Part shown: in pieces, positions 50,184 through 60,033 of the stretch
Numbering within the stretch: position 1 is the stretch's first letter
How the letters are laid out: every line of letters starts with the position of its first letter
Origin: Caenimonas sp. SL110
GTDB lineage: Bacteria; Pseudomonadota; Gammaproteobacteria; Burkholderiales; Burkholderiaceae_C
Direction: 5' to 3'
Length of the DNA: 64,000 nt
Assembly: GCF_001044395.1 (NCBI RefSeq)
Contig: NZ_JANU01000006.1
Coordinates: 186,001 to 250,000, forward strand
The notes under the pieces: model-generated
The model's input: only the letters and a program-made list of their open reading frames with translations
Database searches by the model: none
Told to the model about the DNA's origin: nothing
Program-made: the position numbers and the translations under genes

Positions 50184-52477
50184 CAGAAGGAGGTTCCGAT
50201 CTGGAATTGCATTTTCTGGATTCTATCGCCGGGGAACTTGCGCACGGGGATCGCAGCAGCCATGCGCAGCGGCCCGACAGGCGAAATCCATGACAGGCCC
50301 AGACCTACAGACGCGCGCAACTGGCCAACGTCGAAGCGCTCGTTTTCGCCAAACACGTTACCCACGTCCACGAAACCGAAGGCGCGCAGCGACTTGTCGT
50401 TGCCCGCACCCGGAAACGGCGTGATCACCTCGGCGTTGAGCGTGAGCTTCTTGGGTCCGCCGATGGACGATCCCGTGACGTCGCGTGGGCCGATGGTGCC
50501 CTGGTCGAATCCGCGCACGGAACCCAGGCCACCGCCGTAGAAGTTCTTGAACACCGGGAATGGCCGGCCGCCCAGGCCCTTGCCATAGCCAGCTTCTGCA
50601 TTGAAGGCGAGCGTGAACTGCTTGTTGAGCGGAATGTATTGCTGGAACTGGTAGTTCGTGCGCACGAAACGCGCGTCGCCGGCGACGCCAAGCTCGATCG
50701 CCACGCGTTGCAGGCGGCCGGAAGTCGGCGTGATGGAGCTGTCGCGGTCGTCGCGGCCCCAGCCGATCGACAGCGGCAGGTTCGCGCTGGTGTAGCCGAA
50801 GCGATTGGCGTAAGCGAGGTAGGCCGCCGGGATGTTGGTGCCGGGACGGATCTGGATGCGCTCGACTGCCGCACCGAAAAACACGGTGTCGAGTTCGCTG
50901 AAAGGAACGCCAAAGCGCAATCCGGCACCGGTGGTGACCAGCTGGTAGTTGCCGCCCTGGTCCTCGTAAGGACGCGAGGCACGGTGATACAGGTCGATGG
51001 TGCGCGAGATGCCGTCCGGCGTGAAGTACGGGTTGACCGAGTTGAAGACGACCGTGCGGTTGTACTTGCTGGTGTTGATCTCGACACCCAGGTAGTTGCC
51101 CGAGCCGAACGCGTTCTCCTGTTTGATGGAAAACGAAAGCGCCAGCTTCTCGGACTGCGAGAACCCCGCGCCGAGTTGCAAGCTGCCGCTGGGTTTTTCA
51201 ACGACGGTCACGTTCAGGTCAACCTGGTCGGGTGCGCCCGGCACTTCCGAGGTTTCGACGTTCACTTCCTTGAAGAAGCTCAGGCGATCGATACGGTCGC
51301 GCGAGAGCTTGATCTTCTCGGCGTCATACCACGACGACTCAAACTGACGCATTTCGCGGCGCACGACTTCATCGCGCGTCTTGCTGTTGCCTGCGACGTT
51401 GATCCGGCGTACGTAGGCCCGGCGCGACGGCTCGGCTGCCAGCACCAGCGTGACGCGGTTGTTGCTGCGGTCGATTTCAGGCTTGGCTTCGACGTTGGCA
51501 AAGGCATAGCCAAAATTGCCGAAATAGTCGGTGAACGCCTTGGTGGTCTCAGCGACGCGGTCGGCGTTGTAGGGCTCACCCGGACGGATCGTGACGAGTG
51601 ACTTGAACTCGTCATCCTTGGAGAGATAGTTGCCTTCGAGCCGAACGGCCGAGACAACGAAGCGCTCGCCTTCGGCCACATTGATGGTGATCGTGATGTC
51701 CTGCTTGTTCGGCGAGATCGCGACCTGCGACGATTCCACGCGGAATTCCAGGAAACCCCGGCTCAGGTAGTAGGAGCGCAGCGCTTCGACGTCAGCGTTG
51801 AGCTTGGCGCGCGAGTAGCGATCGGATTTGGTGTACCAGCTGAGAAAGCCGCCCGAGTCCTGGTCGAACTGATCCAGCAACGTCTTTTCGCTGAAGGCCT
51901 TGGCGCCGACAACGCGGATTTCCTTGATGCGCGCCGGCTCGCCTTCGCTCACGCTGAACGTCAGGTTGACACGATTGCGCTCGATGGGCGTCAAGGTCGT
52001 CTGGATTTCAGCGGCGTACAAGCTCTTGTTGATGTACTGGCGGCGCAATTCCTGCTCGGCGCGGTCCGCCAGGCTCTGGTCGAACGGACGGCCTTCGGTC
52101 AGGCCGATGTCGCGAAGCGCCTTGCGAAGGGCGTCCTTGTCGAACTCCTTCAGGCCCGAGAAGTCGATATCGGCGATGGTCGGTCGCTCTTCGACGATGA
52201 CGACGAGCACATCGCCGTTGGTCTCCAGGCGCACGTCCTTGAAAAGCCCCAGGGCGAACAACGAACGGATCGCAGCAGCGCCCTTTTCGTCGTTGTAGAG
52301 CTCGCCGATGCGAAATGGAAGCGATGCAAAGATGGTGCCGGGCTCGGCGCGCTGCAAGCCCTCGACCCGGATATCACGCACCGTAAACGGTTCGACGGCC
52401 CATGCGTTGGCGGTGAAGGCCATCGCGGCAATGGCCGATACGGTACGCAGGCGGAAGCGCTTGTATTGTTTTTTCAT
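50183..52477 (-). CDS. bamA: Outer membrane assembly factor BamA
   Basis: Central beta-barrel insertase of the BAM complex. The 764 residues have a signal peptide (cleaved near ANAWA), five POTRA domains (from FTVRDIRVEGLQRAEPGTIF to about 420) and a C-terminal 16-strand barrel with the conserved VRGF-type motif (LGSVRGFDQGTIGPRD) and terminal FQIGTSF. ATG 52477 gives the signal peptide; the longer frame overlaps rseP. Confidence 0.97.
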   Translation of the reverse strand: MKKQYKRFRLRTVSAIAAMAFTANAWAVEPFTVRDIRVEGLQRAEPGTIFASLPFRIGELYNDEKGAAAIRSLFALGLFKDVRLETNGDVLVVIVEERPTIADIDFSGLKEFDKDALRKALRDIGLTEGRPFDQSLADRAEQELRRQYINKSLYAAEIQTTLTPIERNRVNLTFSVSEGEPARIKEIRVVGAKAFSEKTLLDQFDQDSGGFLSWYTKSDRYSRAKLNADVEALRSYYLSRGFLEFRVESSQVAISPNKQDITITINVAEGERFVVSAVRLEGNYLSKDDEFKSLVTIRPGEPYNADRVAETTKAFTDYFGNFGYAFANVEAKPEIDRSNNRVTLVLAAEPSRRAYVRRINVAGNSKTRDEVVRREMRQFESSWYDAEKIKLSRDRIDRLSFFKEVNVETSEVPGAPDQVDLNVTVVEKPSGSLQLGAGFSQSEKLALSFSIKQENAFGSGNYLGVEINTSKYNRTVVFNSVNPYFTPDGISRTIDLYHRASRPYEDQGGNYQLVTTGAGLRFGVPFSELDTVFFGAAVERIQIRPGTNIPAAYLAYANRFGYTSANLPLSIGWGRDDRDSSITPTSGRLQRVAIELGVAGDARFVRTNYQFQQYIPLNKQFTLAFNAEAGYGKGLGGRPFPVFKNFYGGGLGSVRGFDQGTIGPRDVTGSSIGGPKKLTLNAEVITPFPGAGNDKSLRAFGFVDVGNVFGENERFDVGQLRASVGLGLSWISPVGPLRMAAAIPVRKFPGDRIQKMQFQIGTSF

Positions 52478-52532
52478 CAGATCAAGGTAGGGCCCGCTCG
52501 CACCGTGGGATTGGCGAGGGCGGCCTGAAAGG

Positions 52533-53906
52533 TTAACCAAATAGACGCGTAACGTCGTTGAACAGTGCGATCGACATCATCACCAGCAGCACCGCCACTC
52601 CTCCGCGCTGCAAACGTTCCATCCAGGCGTCAGAGACGCCCCTGCCCGTGACAGCCTCCCAAAGATAATACATCAGGTGCCCGCCATCCAATACAGGCAG
52701 CGGAAGCAGGTTGAGCACACCCAGGCTCACACTGATCAAAGCCAGGAACACCAGGTACTGGGTGAGCCCCATGCTGGCGGACTTTCCGGCGTAATCGGCA
52801 ATTGTCAGCGGCCCGCTCAGGTTCTTGAGGGACGCCTCGCCGATCACCATGCGCCCCATCATTCGCAAGGTCAGGACGGAGACTTCCCAGGTACGGACCA
52901 CACCGTTCCACAGCCCCTCGACAGGCCCATGGCGCACGGTGACAAATTCTGGCGGCGCACCGACATAGGCACCGATACGGCCGATGAACCCGGTCCCGTC
53001 TTGCACCTTGTCGGGCTGCACGGCCACTTCAACCGTGCGGCCGTCGCGGCGAACCTGCCAGGTTTCGCGCGCCACAGTCCCTGACCTGGCGCTGGATCGG
53101 ATCAACTCCCGCAGCTGCTGGCCATCTACCACTGGCACGGTGCCTACCGCAAGAACCACATCGCCCTGGCGCAAGCCCGCGCGCTGGCCGGCGGCGCCCT
53201 GCTGCACTTCACCGATCACGGGCGGTGTCCACGGACCGAGGATCCCGACCTTGCGAAACAACTGGGCATCGGCTTCGCGAGTGGGCATCGAACTCAGGGG
53301 TAGAACGACTTCGCGCTGGGCTGCTGAAGTCTGCGAGCCAAGCTGCAGCCGGACGTCCTTGCCGTCCAGCGCCCCACGGGTGAGAAGCCAGCGCAGGTTC
53401 TCGAAGGAAACGACGGGTTCCAGCGTATCGCCATCGAAGCCCGCGCTATCCACGCGCTCGCCGCCGCGCAATCCGGCTTGCTCTGCAATCGAAGCGGGAA
53501 CGGGGCTGGCAAGAATGGCCTTGGGTTCCTGCACGCCATACCAGTTCACCACCGCGTAGAGCACGATGGCGAGCAGCAGGTTGGCGGCCGGTCCGGCAGC
53601 AACGATTGCCGCGCGCGACCTGAGCGGCTGGTTGTTGAAGGCAAGGTGCCGCTCGTTCTCCGGAACATCACCCTCGCGCTCGTCGAGCATCTTGACGTAG
53701 CCCCCAAGCGGAAAGGCACCAAGGACGAATTCGGTGTCTTGCCCAGGTCTCTGCTTCTTTGGCTTCCAGCTATAGAGCGTCTTGCCGAAACCAACCGAGA
53801 ACCGCAAAACCTTGACGCCACAGGCCACCGCGACGCGGTAGTGGCCGTATTCGTGAACGGCAATCAAGAGGCCAAGGGCCACGATGAAGGCAACAACTGT
53901 GAGCAT
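52533..53906 (-). CDS. rseP: Site-2 intramembrane protease RseP
   Basis: Zinc protease that cleaves anti-sigma factors within the membrane in the envelope stress response. The 457 residues have the HEYGH zinc site in the first membrane segment (H18, H22), two PDZ domains, and the LDG motif in LLPLPVLDGGHLMYY near the C-terminus. Located 12 bases after dxr. Confidence 0.97.
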   Translation of the reverse strand: MLTVVAFIVALGLLIAVHEYGHYRVAVACGVKVLRFSVGFGKTLYSWKPKKQRPGQDTEFVLGAFPLGGYVKMLDEREGDVPENERHLAFNNQPLRSRAAIVAAGPAANLLLAIVLYAVVNWYGVQEPKAILASPVPASIAEQAGLRGGERVDSAGFDGDTLEPVVSFENLRWLLTRGALDGKDVRLQLGSQTSAAQREVVLPLSSMPTREADAQLFRKVGILGPWTPPVIGEVQQGAAGQRAGLRQGDVVLAVGTVPVVDGQQLRELIRSSARSGTVARETWQVRRDGRTVEVAVQPDKVQDGTGFIGRIGAYVGAPPEFVTVRHGPVEGLWNGVVRTWEVSVLTLRMMGRMVIGEASLKNLSGPLTIADYAGKSASMGLTQYLVFLALISVSLGVLNLLPLPVLDGGHLMYYLWEAVTGRGVSDAWMERLQRGGVAVLLVMMSIALFNDVTRLFG

Positions 53907-53918
53907 GGGTAGCGGACC

Positions 53919-55121
53919 TTACTTTCCAAGCCTGGAGATGACTGCCTGCGCCGCGGCCCGTGATTGCTCATCGAGCGCCAGCAGGTCGCCAAGCGATTGT
54001 GGCTTGGAGGTTGCGACAGCTTCCAAAGTTGCAAGGTTGACGCGATGAATCTGGTCGAAACGTATCTTGCGGTCCAGAAAAGCCGCGACTGCGACTTCGT
54101 TGGCGGCGTTGAGCACCGCTGTGGTGCCCGGCGCGGCACGCAGGGATTCCCAGGCGAGCGCCAGGCCCGGGAAACGCTCGGCGTGGCCGCGGCTGTCGAT
54201 CGCTTCGAAAGTCATATCGGCAAGCGCATGGAAATCAAGCGCCTGCGCACCGGACGTGATCCGCTCGGGCCAGGCGAGACCGTAGGCGATCGGCACCCGC
54301 ATATCGGGGGTTCCCAGCTGGGCCACCACCGAAGTGTCACGGTACTGCACCATCGAGTGAATGACGCTTTGTGGATGAATCACGACTTCGAGACGCTCGG
54401 GTTGCAGGCCGAACAGGTAGCGTGCCTCGATCACTTCGAGGGCCTTGTTCATCATCGTTGCCGAATCGACTGAAATCTTGCGGCCCATCACCCAGTTGGG
54501 ATGCGCGCAGGCCTGTTCGGGTGTCACGTCCCGCAGCGTGGCTGCGTCGCGTGTGCGAAACGGCCCGCCTGATGCGGTCAGGATGATCTTTTCCACCCGC
54601 GCATCCCATGTCGATGCGTCTTCGGGCAGGGACTGGAAGATGGCGGAATGTTCGCTGTCGATCGGCAGGAGCTTCGCGCCGCCTTCTTTCACCGCAGCCA
54701 GGAACAGGTCGCCGCCGACGACAAGCGCTTCCTTGTTGGCGAGCAGCAATCGCTTGCCCGCGCGTGCAGCGGCCAGACATGACGCCAGGCCTGCCGCTCC
54801 GACGATGGCGGCCATGACGGTGTCTACCGACTCGTGCGAGGCCACCTCCTCGATCGCGCGCTGACCCGACAGGACACGGGTTGAAAGCCCGGTGGACTCG
54901 ATGCGCGCGGACAGTTCGCGTGCGGCGTTCTCATGAGCCATGACAGCGAACGCCGGGCGGAACTGCACGCACTGCTGCAGCATCGTCTCGACTTGTGTCG
55001 CCGCGCTCAAGGCAAACACTTCGAAGTTTTCCGGATGCCGGGCAATGACGTCCAGCGTATTGGCCCCGACCGAGCCAGTGGAGCCCAGAACCGCAACGCG
55101 CTGCTTCATGCTCTGCGTCAT
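53919..55121 (-). CDS. dxr: 1-deoxy-D-xylulose-5-phosphate reductoisomerase
   Basis: Second enzyme of the MEP isoprenoid pathway. The 400 residues have the NADPH motif VAVLGSTGSVGANTLDVI, the SEHSAIFQSLP loop and TASGGPFRTRD. ATG 55121 overlaps the cdsA stop (ATGA); the longer frame is antiphase to cdsA. ATG 55109 is an alternative. Confidence 0.97.
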   Translation of the reverse strand: MTQSMKQRVAVLGSTGSVGANTLDVIARHPENFEVFALSAATQVETMLQQCVQFRPAFAVMAHENAARELSARIESTGLSTRVLSGQRAIEEVASHESVDTVMAAIVGAAGLASCLAAARAGKRLLLANKEALVVGGDLFLAAVKEGGAKLLPIDSEHSAIFQSLPEDASTWDARVEKIILTASGGPFRTRDAATLRDVTPEQACAHPNWVMGRKISVDSATMMNKALEVIEARYLFGLQPERLEVVIHPQSVIHSMVQYRDTSVVAQLGTPDMRVPIAYGLAWPERITSGAQALDFHALADMTFEAIDSRGHAERFPGLALAWESLRAAPGTTAVLNAANEVAVAAFLDRKIRFDQIHRVNLATLEAVATSKPQSLGDLLALDEQSRAAAQAVISRLGK

Positions 55122-55972
55122 CTTGCTGTGAGGCTTGCGAGCATCATCGCCAGCGGCAAGGTGGGCAGCAGCGCATCGACACGGTCGAGCACCCCGCCGT
55201 GGCCGGGCAGAAGGTTGCTGGAGTCCTTGGCGCCCGCGCTTCGCTTGACCAGCGATTCGACCAGGTCGCCCACCACGCTCATCGCAGCCATGAAGACTGC
55301 AGCGATGACAAGCAGCCACCAGCCTTGCGCGGCCAGTCGCGAATACAGGCTGGGCACATCGGCTTGCAGCGCGCGATCAGCGAGAGTCCATGCGACGGCC
55401 AACACCACAACCCCTGCCATGCCGCCCCAAACGCCTTCCCAACTTTTGCCGGGGCTGATGGCAGGCGCCAGCTTGCGTTTTGTGAATTTGAGCCCGAATG
55501 CGCGCCCCGCGAAATACGCAAAGATGTCTGCAACCCAAACCAGCACCAGCAACGACAACAGGAAGTTGATGCCGATGACACGGGCCTGCGCAACGGCAAG
55601 CCACGCAGCCCACAGTGCGAGGACTCCAGCGACGATTCGCACAGTTTGTGGAATACGCGGCCAGCCGGCCACGCCACCGCGAATCAGGAATGCGCCTGCG
55701 ATCACCCAGGAAACGCCGGCCACGAGCCAGAGCGCTGGCAGTTGCCTTTCAAGCAGCCCCACATACCAGGACCCGGCGCAGAGCACGACACATGCGACGG
55801 CGCATCCGACGGCACCGCCCTGCCCCAGGCCATTGAGTTTTCCCCACTCCCAGGCGGCTGCGGCAATCAGGATGAGCGCGACCACACAAAACGGCACGGG
55901 CGAGGGCCAAAACAGCGCAGGCAGCAGGATCGCCAGCAGGACGATGGCGGTGATGATTCGCTGCTTCAGCAT
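55118..55972 (-). CDS. cdsA: Phosphatidate cytidylyltransferase
   Basis: Makes CDP-diacylglycerol for phospholipids. The 284 residues form a polytopic inner-membrane protein with the family signature near the C-terminus: VVGDLVESLVKRSAGAKDSS followed by LLPGHGGVLDRVDALL. Located 11 bases after uppS. Confidence 0.96.
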   Translation of the reverse strand: MLKQRIITAIVLLAILLPALFWPSPVPFCVVALILIAAAAWEWGKLNGLGQGGAVGCAVACVVLCAGSWYVGLLERQLPALWLVAGVSWVIAGAFLIRGGVAGWPRIPQTVRIVAGVLALWAAWLAVAQARVIGINFLLSLLVLVWVADIFAYFAGRAFGLKFTKRKLAPAISPGKSWEGVWGGMAGVVVLAVAWTLADRALQADVPSLYSRLAAQGWWLLVIAAVFMAAMSVVGDLVESLVKRSAGAKDSSNLLPGHGGVLDRVDALLPTLPLAMMLASLTAR

Positions 55973-55983
55973 GAATGGCCCCT

Positions 55984-56694
55984 TCAGGCGACGGCGGTGG
56001 AGGACACCTGCTCGGAAGTCTTGCCAAATCGGCGTTCGCGGGATGCGTAGTCGGCCAGCGCTTCATCGAGCGCAGCCTCATCGAATTCGGGCCAGAGCTT
56101 GTCGCTGAAATAGAGTTCAGAGTAAGCGGCCTGCCAGAGCAGAAAATTGGAAAGCCGCCGTTCACCACCGGTACGGATCACCAGGTCAGGATCGGGCACG
56201 TGCGCCAGCGCCATCACCCGCTTCAGACTCGTCTCGGTGATGGCTTCACCCTCTGTTGCGAGCCGGGTCGCCGCTTGCGCGATATCCCAGCGCCCGCCGT
56301 AGTTGAAACACACGTTGAAGGTGAGGCGGTCATTGCCAGCGGTTGCGGCCTCGGCCTGGGCAAGTCCTGCACGCACCTTGTCAGACAGCGAAGCGCGATC
56401 GCCGACAAAATGGACACGGACGCCCTCCTTGCTGAGCAGCGGCACTTCGCGTGCAAGCGCCACGCCCAACAGGTCCATCAGCGACGAGACCTCATCGGCC
56501 GGCCGGCTCCAGTTTTCGGACGAAAACGCAAAGACGGTGAGCACCTTCACGCCGCGCTCGCCGCAATGGCGAACGCAGGCGCGCAATGCATCCATGCCCT
56601 TCTTGTGGCCCGCCGCGCGAGGCAGGAAGCGGCGCGTGGCCCAGCGACCGTTGCCATCCATGACGATGGCGATGTGATGGGGTACAGCGGCCAT
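55984..56694 (-). CDS. uppS: Isoprenyl transferase (undecaprenyl diphosphate synthase)
   Basis: Builds the C55 carrier lipid for cell-wall and O-antigen synthesis. The 236 residues have the catalytic Asp in IAIVMDGNGRWATRR, substrate segments GHKKGMDALR and FAFSSENWSRP, and the diphosphate-binding PDLVIRTGGERRLSNFLLWQ. Located 15 bases after frr. Confidence 0.97.
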   Translation of the reverse strand: MAAVPHHIAIVMDGNGRWATRRFLPRAAGHKKGMDALRACVRHCGERGVKVLTVFAFSSENWSRPADEVSSLMDLLGVALAREVPLLSKEGVRVHFVGDRASLSDKVRAGLAQAEAATAGNDRLTFNVCFNYGGRWDIAQAATRLATEGEAITETSLKRVMALAHVPDPDLVIRTGGERRLSNFLLWQAAYSELYFSDKLWPEFDEAALDEALADYASRERRFGKTSEQVSSTAVA

Positions 56695-56709
56695 TGATTT
56701 CGCTGGGGC

Positions 56710-57270
56710 CTAGACGGCCAGGATTTCCTGTTCCTTGGACGCGACCAGCTGGTCGATCTCGGCGATGTGCCGGTCGGTGATCTTCTGGATCTCGGCTTCC
56801 GAGCGCTTCTGCTCGTCTTCCGACGCTTCCTTGTCTTTCACGAGGCGCTTGACGTGGTCATTGGCATCGCGACGCAAGTTGCGTACGGCGACCTTGGCGC
56901 TCTCGCCTTCGGTGCGAACGAGCTTGGTCATCTCCTTGCGACGCTCTTCGCTCATGGGCGGCATCGGCACGCGGATGAGATCGCCCATCGAAGCCGGGTT
57001 CAGGCCCAGGTCGCTTTCGCGAATGGCTTTTTCGATTTTTGCGCCCATGCCCTTTTCCCAGGGCTGGACACTGATGGTGCGCGAGTCGAGCAGGGACACG
57101 TTCGCCACCTGGCTGATCGGAACCGAAGAGCCGTAGTAATCGACGTGCACCGTATCGAGCAGGCCAGGATTGGCACGACCGGTACGAATCTTGGTGAGGT
57201 TGTTCTTGAAGGCCGCGATGGATTGATCCATCTTGGCTTGCATGTTTCGGGTGATTTCAGGAATGCTCAT
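56710..57270 (-). CDS. frr: Ribosome recycling factor
   Basis: Releases ribosomes from mRNA after termination, together with EF-G. The 186 residues form the L-shaped RRF fold with [15 protein letters not shown] and the C-terminal helices [19 protein letters not shown] 57270 has AGGAG eight bases upstream. Confidence 0.97.
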   Translation of the reverse strand: MSIPEITRNMQAKMDQSIAAFKNNLTKIRTGRANPGLLDTVHVDYYGSSVPISQVANVSLLDSRTISVQPWEKGMGAKIEKAIRESDLGLNPASMGDLIRVPMPPMSEERRKEMTKLVRTEGESAKVAVRNLRRDANDHVKRLVKDKEASEDEQKRSEAEIQKITDRHIAEIDQLVASKEQEILAV

Positions 57271-57284
57271 GTGTTGTTCTCCTC

Positions 57285-58007
57285 TCAGGCATACACCAGG
57301 GTGCCTTCGTCTTCGCCCATCACCACGCGCTTCAAGGCGCCATGCTTGAAGATGGAAAACACCTTGATAGGCAGCTTCTGGTCGCGGCACAGCGCAAAGG
57401 CCGTGGCATCCATGATGCCAAGATTTTGCGACATCGCCTCGTCAAACGAAATCTTGTTGTAACGCGTAGCCGAAGGGTCCTTCTTCGGATCTGCCGAGTA
57501 CACACCGTCGACCTTTGTTGCCTTGAGCACCAGCTCGGCGCCGATCTCGGCGCCACGCAGGGCCGCAGCTGTATCGGTGGTGAAGAAGGGGTTGCCGGTG
57601 CCGGCGGCAAAGACGACGACCTTGCCCTCTTCGAGATATTGCAGGGCTTTCGGCCGCACGTACGGCTCGACAACCTGCTCGATGGCGATAGCCGACATCA
57701 CGCGCGCCGTCAGGCCCTGCTTGTTCATGGCGTCAGCCAGGGCCAACGCATTCATCACGGTCGCCAGCATGCCCATGTAATCGGCAGTTGCCCGGTCCAT
57801 TCCGACCGCGCCACCGGCAACACCGCGGAAGATGTTGCCGCCGCCGATCACGATGGCCACCTCGACGCCCATGTTCACGACTTCGGCGACCTCCTGGACC
57901 ATACGCACGATGACCGCGCGATTGATCCCGAAAGCATCGTCACCCATCAACGCCTCCCCGGACAACTTCAGCAAGATTCGCTTGTGTGCGGGCCGGGCAT
58001 CGGGCAT
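57285..58007 (-). CDS. pyrH: Uridylate kinase
   Basis: Phosphorylates UMP to UDP; a hexameric amino-acid-kinase-fold enzyme. The 240 residues contain [30 protein letters not shown] ([16 protein letters not shown]) and the [17 protein letters not shown] segment. ATG 58007 gives the family N-terminus. Confidence 0.97.
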   Translation of the reverse strand: MPDARPAHKRILLKLSGEALMGDDAFGINRAVIVRMVQEVAEVVNMGVEVAIVIGGGNIFRGVAGGAVGMDRATADYMGMLATVMNALALADAMNKQGLTARVMSAIAIEQVVEPYVRPKALQYLEEGKVVVFAAGTGNPFFTTDTAAALRGAEIGAELVLKATKVDGVYSADPKKDPSATRYNKISFDEAMSQNLGIMDATAFALCRDQKLPIKVFSIFKHGALKRVVMGEDEGTLVYA

Positions 58008-58076
58008 GGATGAGTTCCTTGGTGTGTGACGACGCTTGATAGAAGCCAACGTAACTGGGCGACGCTGATTCTAGTT

Positions 58077-58997
58077 TCAGGCAGCTTGCTTGGCGGCGGC
58101 AACCTGTGCAGCCACTTCGGCGGCAAAGTCGTCAACCTTCTTTTCGATGCCTTCGCCGACGACGAAAAGCGTGAACGCCTTGACCGTCGTGCTCGCGGCC
58201 TTGAGCATCTGCTCAACCGTCTGCTTGTCGTTCTTCACGAATGGCTGGGGCAGCAGCGAGACTTCCTTGAGATACTTCTGGACGCCACCTTCAATGCGCT
58301 TGGCGACGATCTCGTCGGACTGAACCGGCTTGCCCGCAGCTTCGGCAGTCTTGCGGTCTTCGTCAGCCTTGGCAGCAGCGACTGAACGCTCCTTGGCGAC
58401 CAGGTCGGCAGGCACATCAGAGGCGGCCAGGGCGACCGGCTTCATCGCCGCAACGTGCATTGCCACGTCCTTGGCGGCGGTCTCGTCGCCTTCGTACTCA
58501 ACCAGGACGCCGATGCGGGTGCCGTGAAGGTAAGAGGCGACCTTGCCGCCGGAGACGCGCTTGAAGCGGCGAAAGCTCATGTTCTCGCCGATCTTGCCGA
58601 TCAGGCCCTTGCGCACGTCTTCGAGCGTGGGACCGAAGCTGTCCTGGCTGTACGGGAGCGCGCCGAGCGCGGCCACGTCAGCGGGGTTGTGCTTTGCCAC
58701 GAGTTGCGCTGCCGCCTGGGCGAGTGCCAGGAAGCTGTCGTTCTTGGTGACGAAGTCGGTTTCGCAATTGGTTTCCAGGATCGCACCTGCGTCGCCGTCG
58801 ATGAACGCGGTGACCACGCCTTCGGCGGTGATGCGCGACGCTGCCTTGCCGGCCTTGTTGCCGAGCTTGACGCGCAGCAGCTCTTCAGCCTTGTCGAAGT
58901 CGCCATTGGCTTCGGTGAGCGCCTTCTTGCATTCCATCATGGGGGCGTCGGTCTTGGCCCGGAGCTCGGCGACCATGCTTGCGGTGATTGCAGCCAT
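58077..58997 (-). CDS. tsf: Elongation factor Ts
   Basis: Guanine-nucleotide exchange factor for EF-Tu. The 306 residues have the N-terminal UBA-like domain ([20 protein letters not shown]) and the core [14 protein letters not shown] segment. ATG 58997 has GAGGA six bases upstream. It follows rpsB after a terminator-like hairpin. Confidence 0.97.
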   Translation of the reverse strand: MAAITASMVAELRAKTDAPMMECKKALTEANGDFDKAEELLRVKLGNKAGKAASRITAEGVVTAFIDGDAGAILETNCETDFVTKNDSFLALAQAAAQLVAKHNPADVAALGALPYSQDSFGPTLEDVRKGLIGKIGENMSFRRFKRVSGGKVASYLHGTRIGVLVEYEGDETAAKDVAMHVAAMKPVALAASDVPADLVAKERSVAAAKADEDRKTAEAAGKPVQSDEIVAKRIEGGVQKYLKEVSLLPQPFVKNDKQTVEQMLKAASTTVKAFTLFVVGEGIEKKVDDFAAEVAAQVAAAKQAA

Positions 58998-59032
58998 TTC
59001 AAATCCTCGTACGGTTCAGTTCAATTCAGTTG

Positions 59033-59062
59033 TAAAAAAGGGGACTCAAAGCCCCCTTCTTT
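59033..59062 (-). terminator. Terminator/attenuator between rpsB and tsf
   Basis: On the minus strand a GGGG stem pairs with CCCC across the sequence GCTTTGAGT, flanked by AAG/CTT and followed by a run of six T. It sits 15 bases after the rpsB stop and likely reduces read-through into tsf. Confidence 0.75.
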
Positions 59063-59076
59063 GGAGAGCGCAGGTT

Positions 59077-59829
59077 TTAAGCCGCGGCGCCTTCCTTGAC
59101 TTCCACGAATTCGTCGCTGCCTTCGGCAACGGCCTTCACGACGTCAGTCTGCGCATTGGCGCGACCTTCGATGATTGCATCGGCGATGCCGCGTGCATAC
59201 AGCGTCACGGCCTTGGCCGAGTCGTCGTTGCCGGGGATCACGTAGTCGATGCCTTCGGGCGAGTGGTTGGAGTCAACCACGCCGACGAGCGGAATGCCCA
59301 GCTTCTTGGCTTCGGACACGGCGATCTTGTGGAAGCCCACGTCGATCACGAAGATGGCGTCAGGCAGTGCATTCATGTCCTGGATGCCGCCGATGTCCTT
59401 TTCGAGCTTTTCCATCTCGCGGGCGAACATGAGCTGTTCTTTCTTGCTCATGGCTTCGAGGCCGGTTTCCTGCTGGGCCTTCATGTCCTTCAGACGCTTG
59501 ATCGACGTCTTGACGGTCTTGAAGTTGGTCAGCATGCCGCCGAGCCAGCGCTGGTCGACGAAAGGAACGCCGGCGCGGCGTGCTTCTGCAGCCACGGTCT
59601 CGCGGGCCTGGCGCTTCGTGCCGACCATGAGGATGGTGCCGCGGTTGGCCGAGAGTTGACGCACGAACTTGGTCGCTTCCTGGAACAGGGGCAGCGACTT
59701 TTCGAGGTTGATGATGTGGATCTTGTTGCGATGGCCAAAGATGTAAGGGGCCATCTTGGGGTTCCAGAAGCGGGTCTGGTGTCCGAAATGGACACCGGCT
59801 TCCAGCATTTCGCGCATGGAGACGGACAT
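59077..59829 (-). CDS. rpsB: 30S ribosomal protein S2
   Basis: Small-subunit ribosomal protein, 250 residues; [35 protein letters not shown] and [20 protein letters not shown] are typical. ATG 59829 has AGGA six bases upstream. A leader of about 170 bases separates it from its promoter. Confidence 0.98.
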   Translation of the reverse strand: MSVSMREMLEAGVHFGHQTRFWNPKMAPYIFGHRNKIHIINLEKSLPLFQEATKFVRQLSANRGTILMVGTKRQARETVAAEARRAGVPFVDQRWLGGMLTNFKTVKTSIKRLKDMKAQQETGLEAMSKKEQLMFAREMEKLEKDIGGIQDMNALPDAIFVIDVGFHKIAVSEAKKLGIPLVGVVDSNHSPEGIDYVIPGNDDSAKAVTLYARGIADAIIEGRANAQTDVVKAVAEGSDEFVEVKEGAAA

Positions 59830-60005
59830 ATGTATTCCTGAAGGTTGGGTCTAAAATCCCGCCCGTCATCGAAGGCGCCACATTGACCTGCGCCAGAGCG
59901 CAGAACATAGGGCAACATCGACACCTTGGTGGGCTGGATTCGCGTTTTTGTCTTGCTGTCAGGCGGTTGACGCGACATGCGCCGACTACCCAGCAAAACC
60001 CAACG

Positions 60006-60033
60006 ATTATAGCACTCGACATCATCCTCTCAT
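60006..60033 (-). promoter_or_regulatory. Promoter of rpsB-tsf
   Basis: A perfect -10 TATAAT at 60011-60006 and -35-like ATGAGA at 60033-60028 with a 16-base spacer, on the minus strand. The -35 includes the ATG of the divergent amidase gene. Confidence 0.65.
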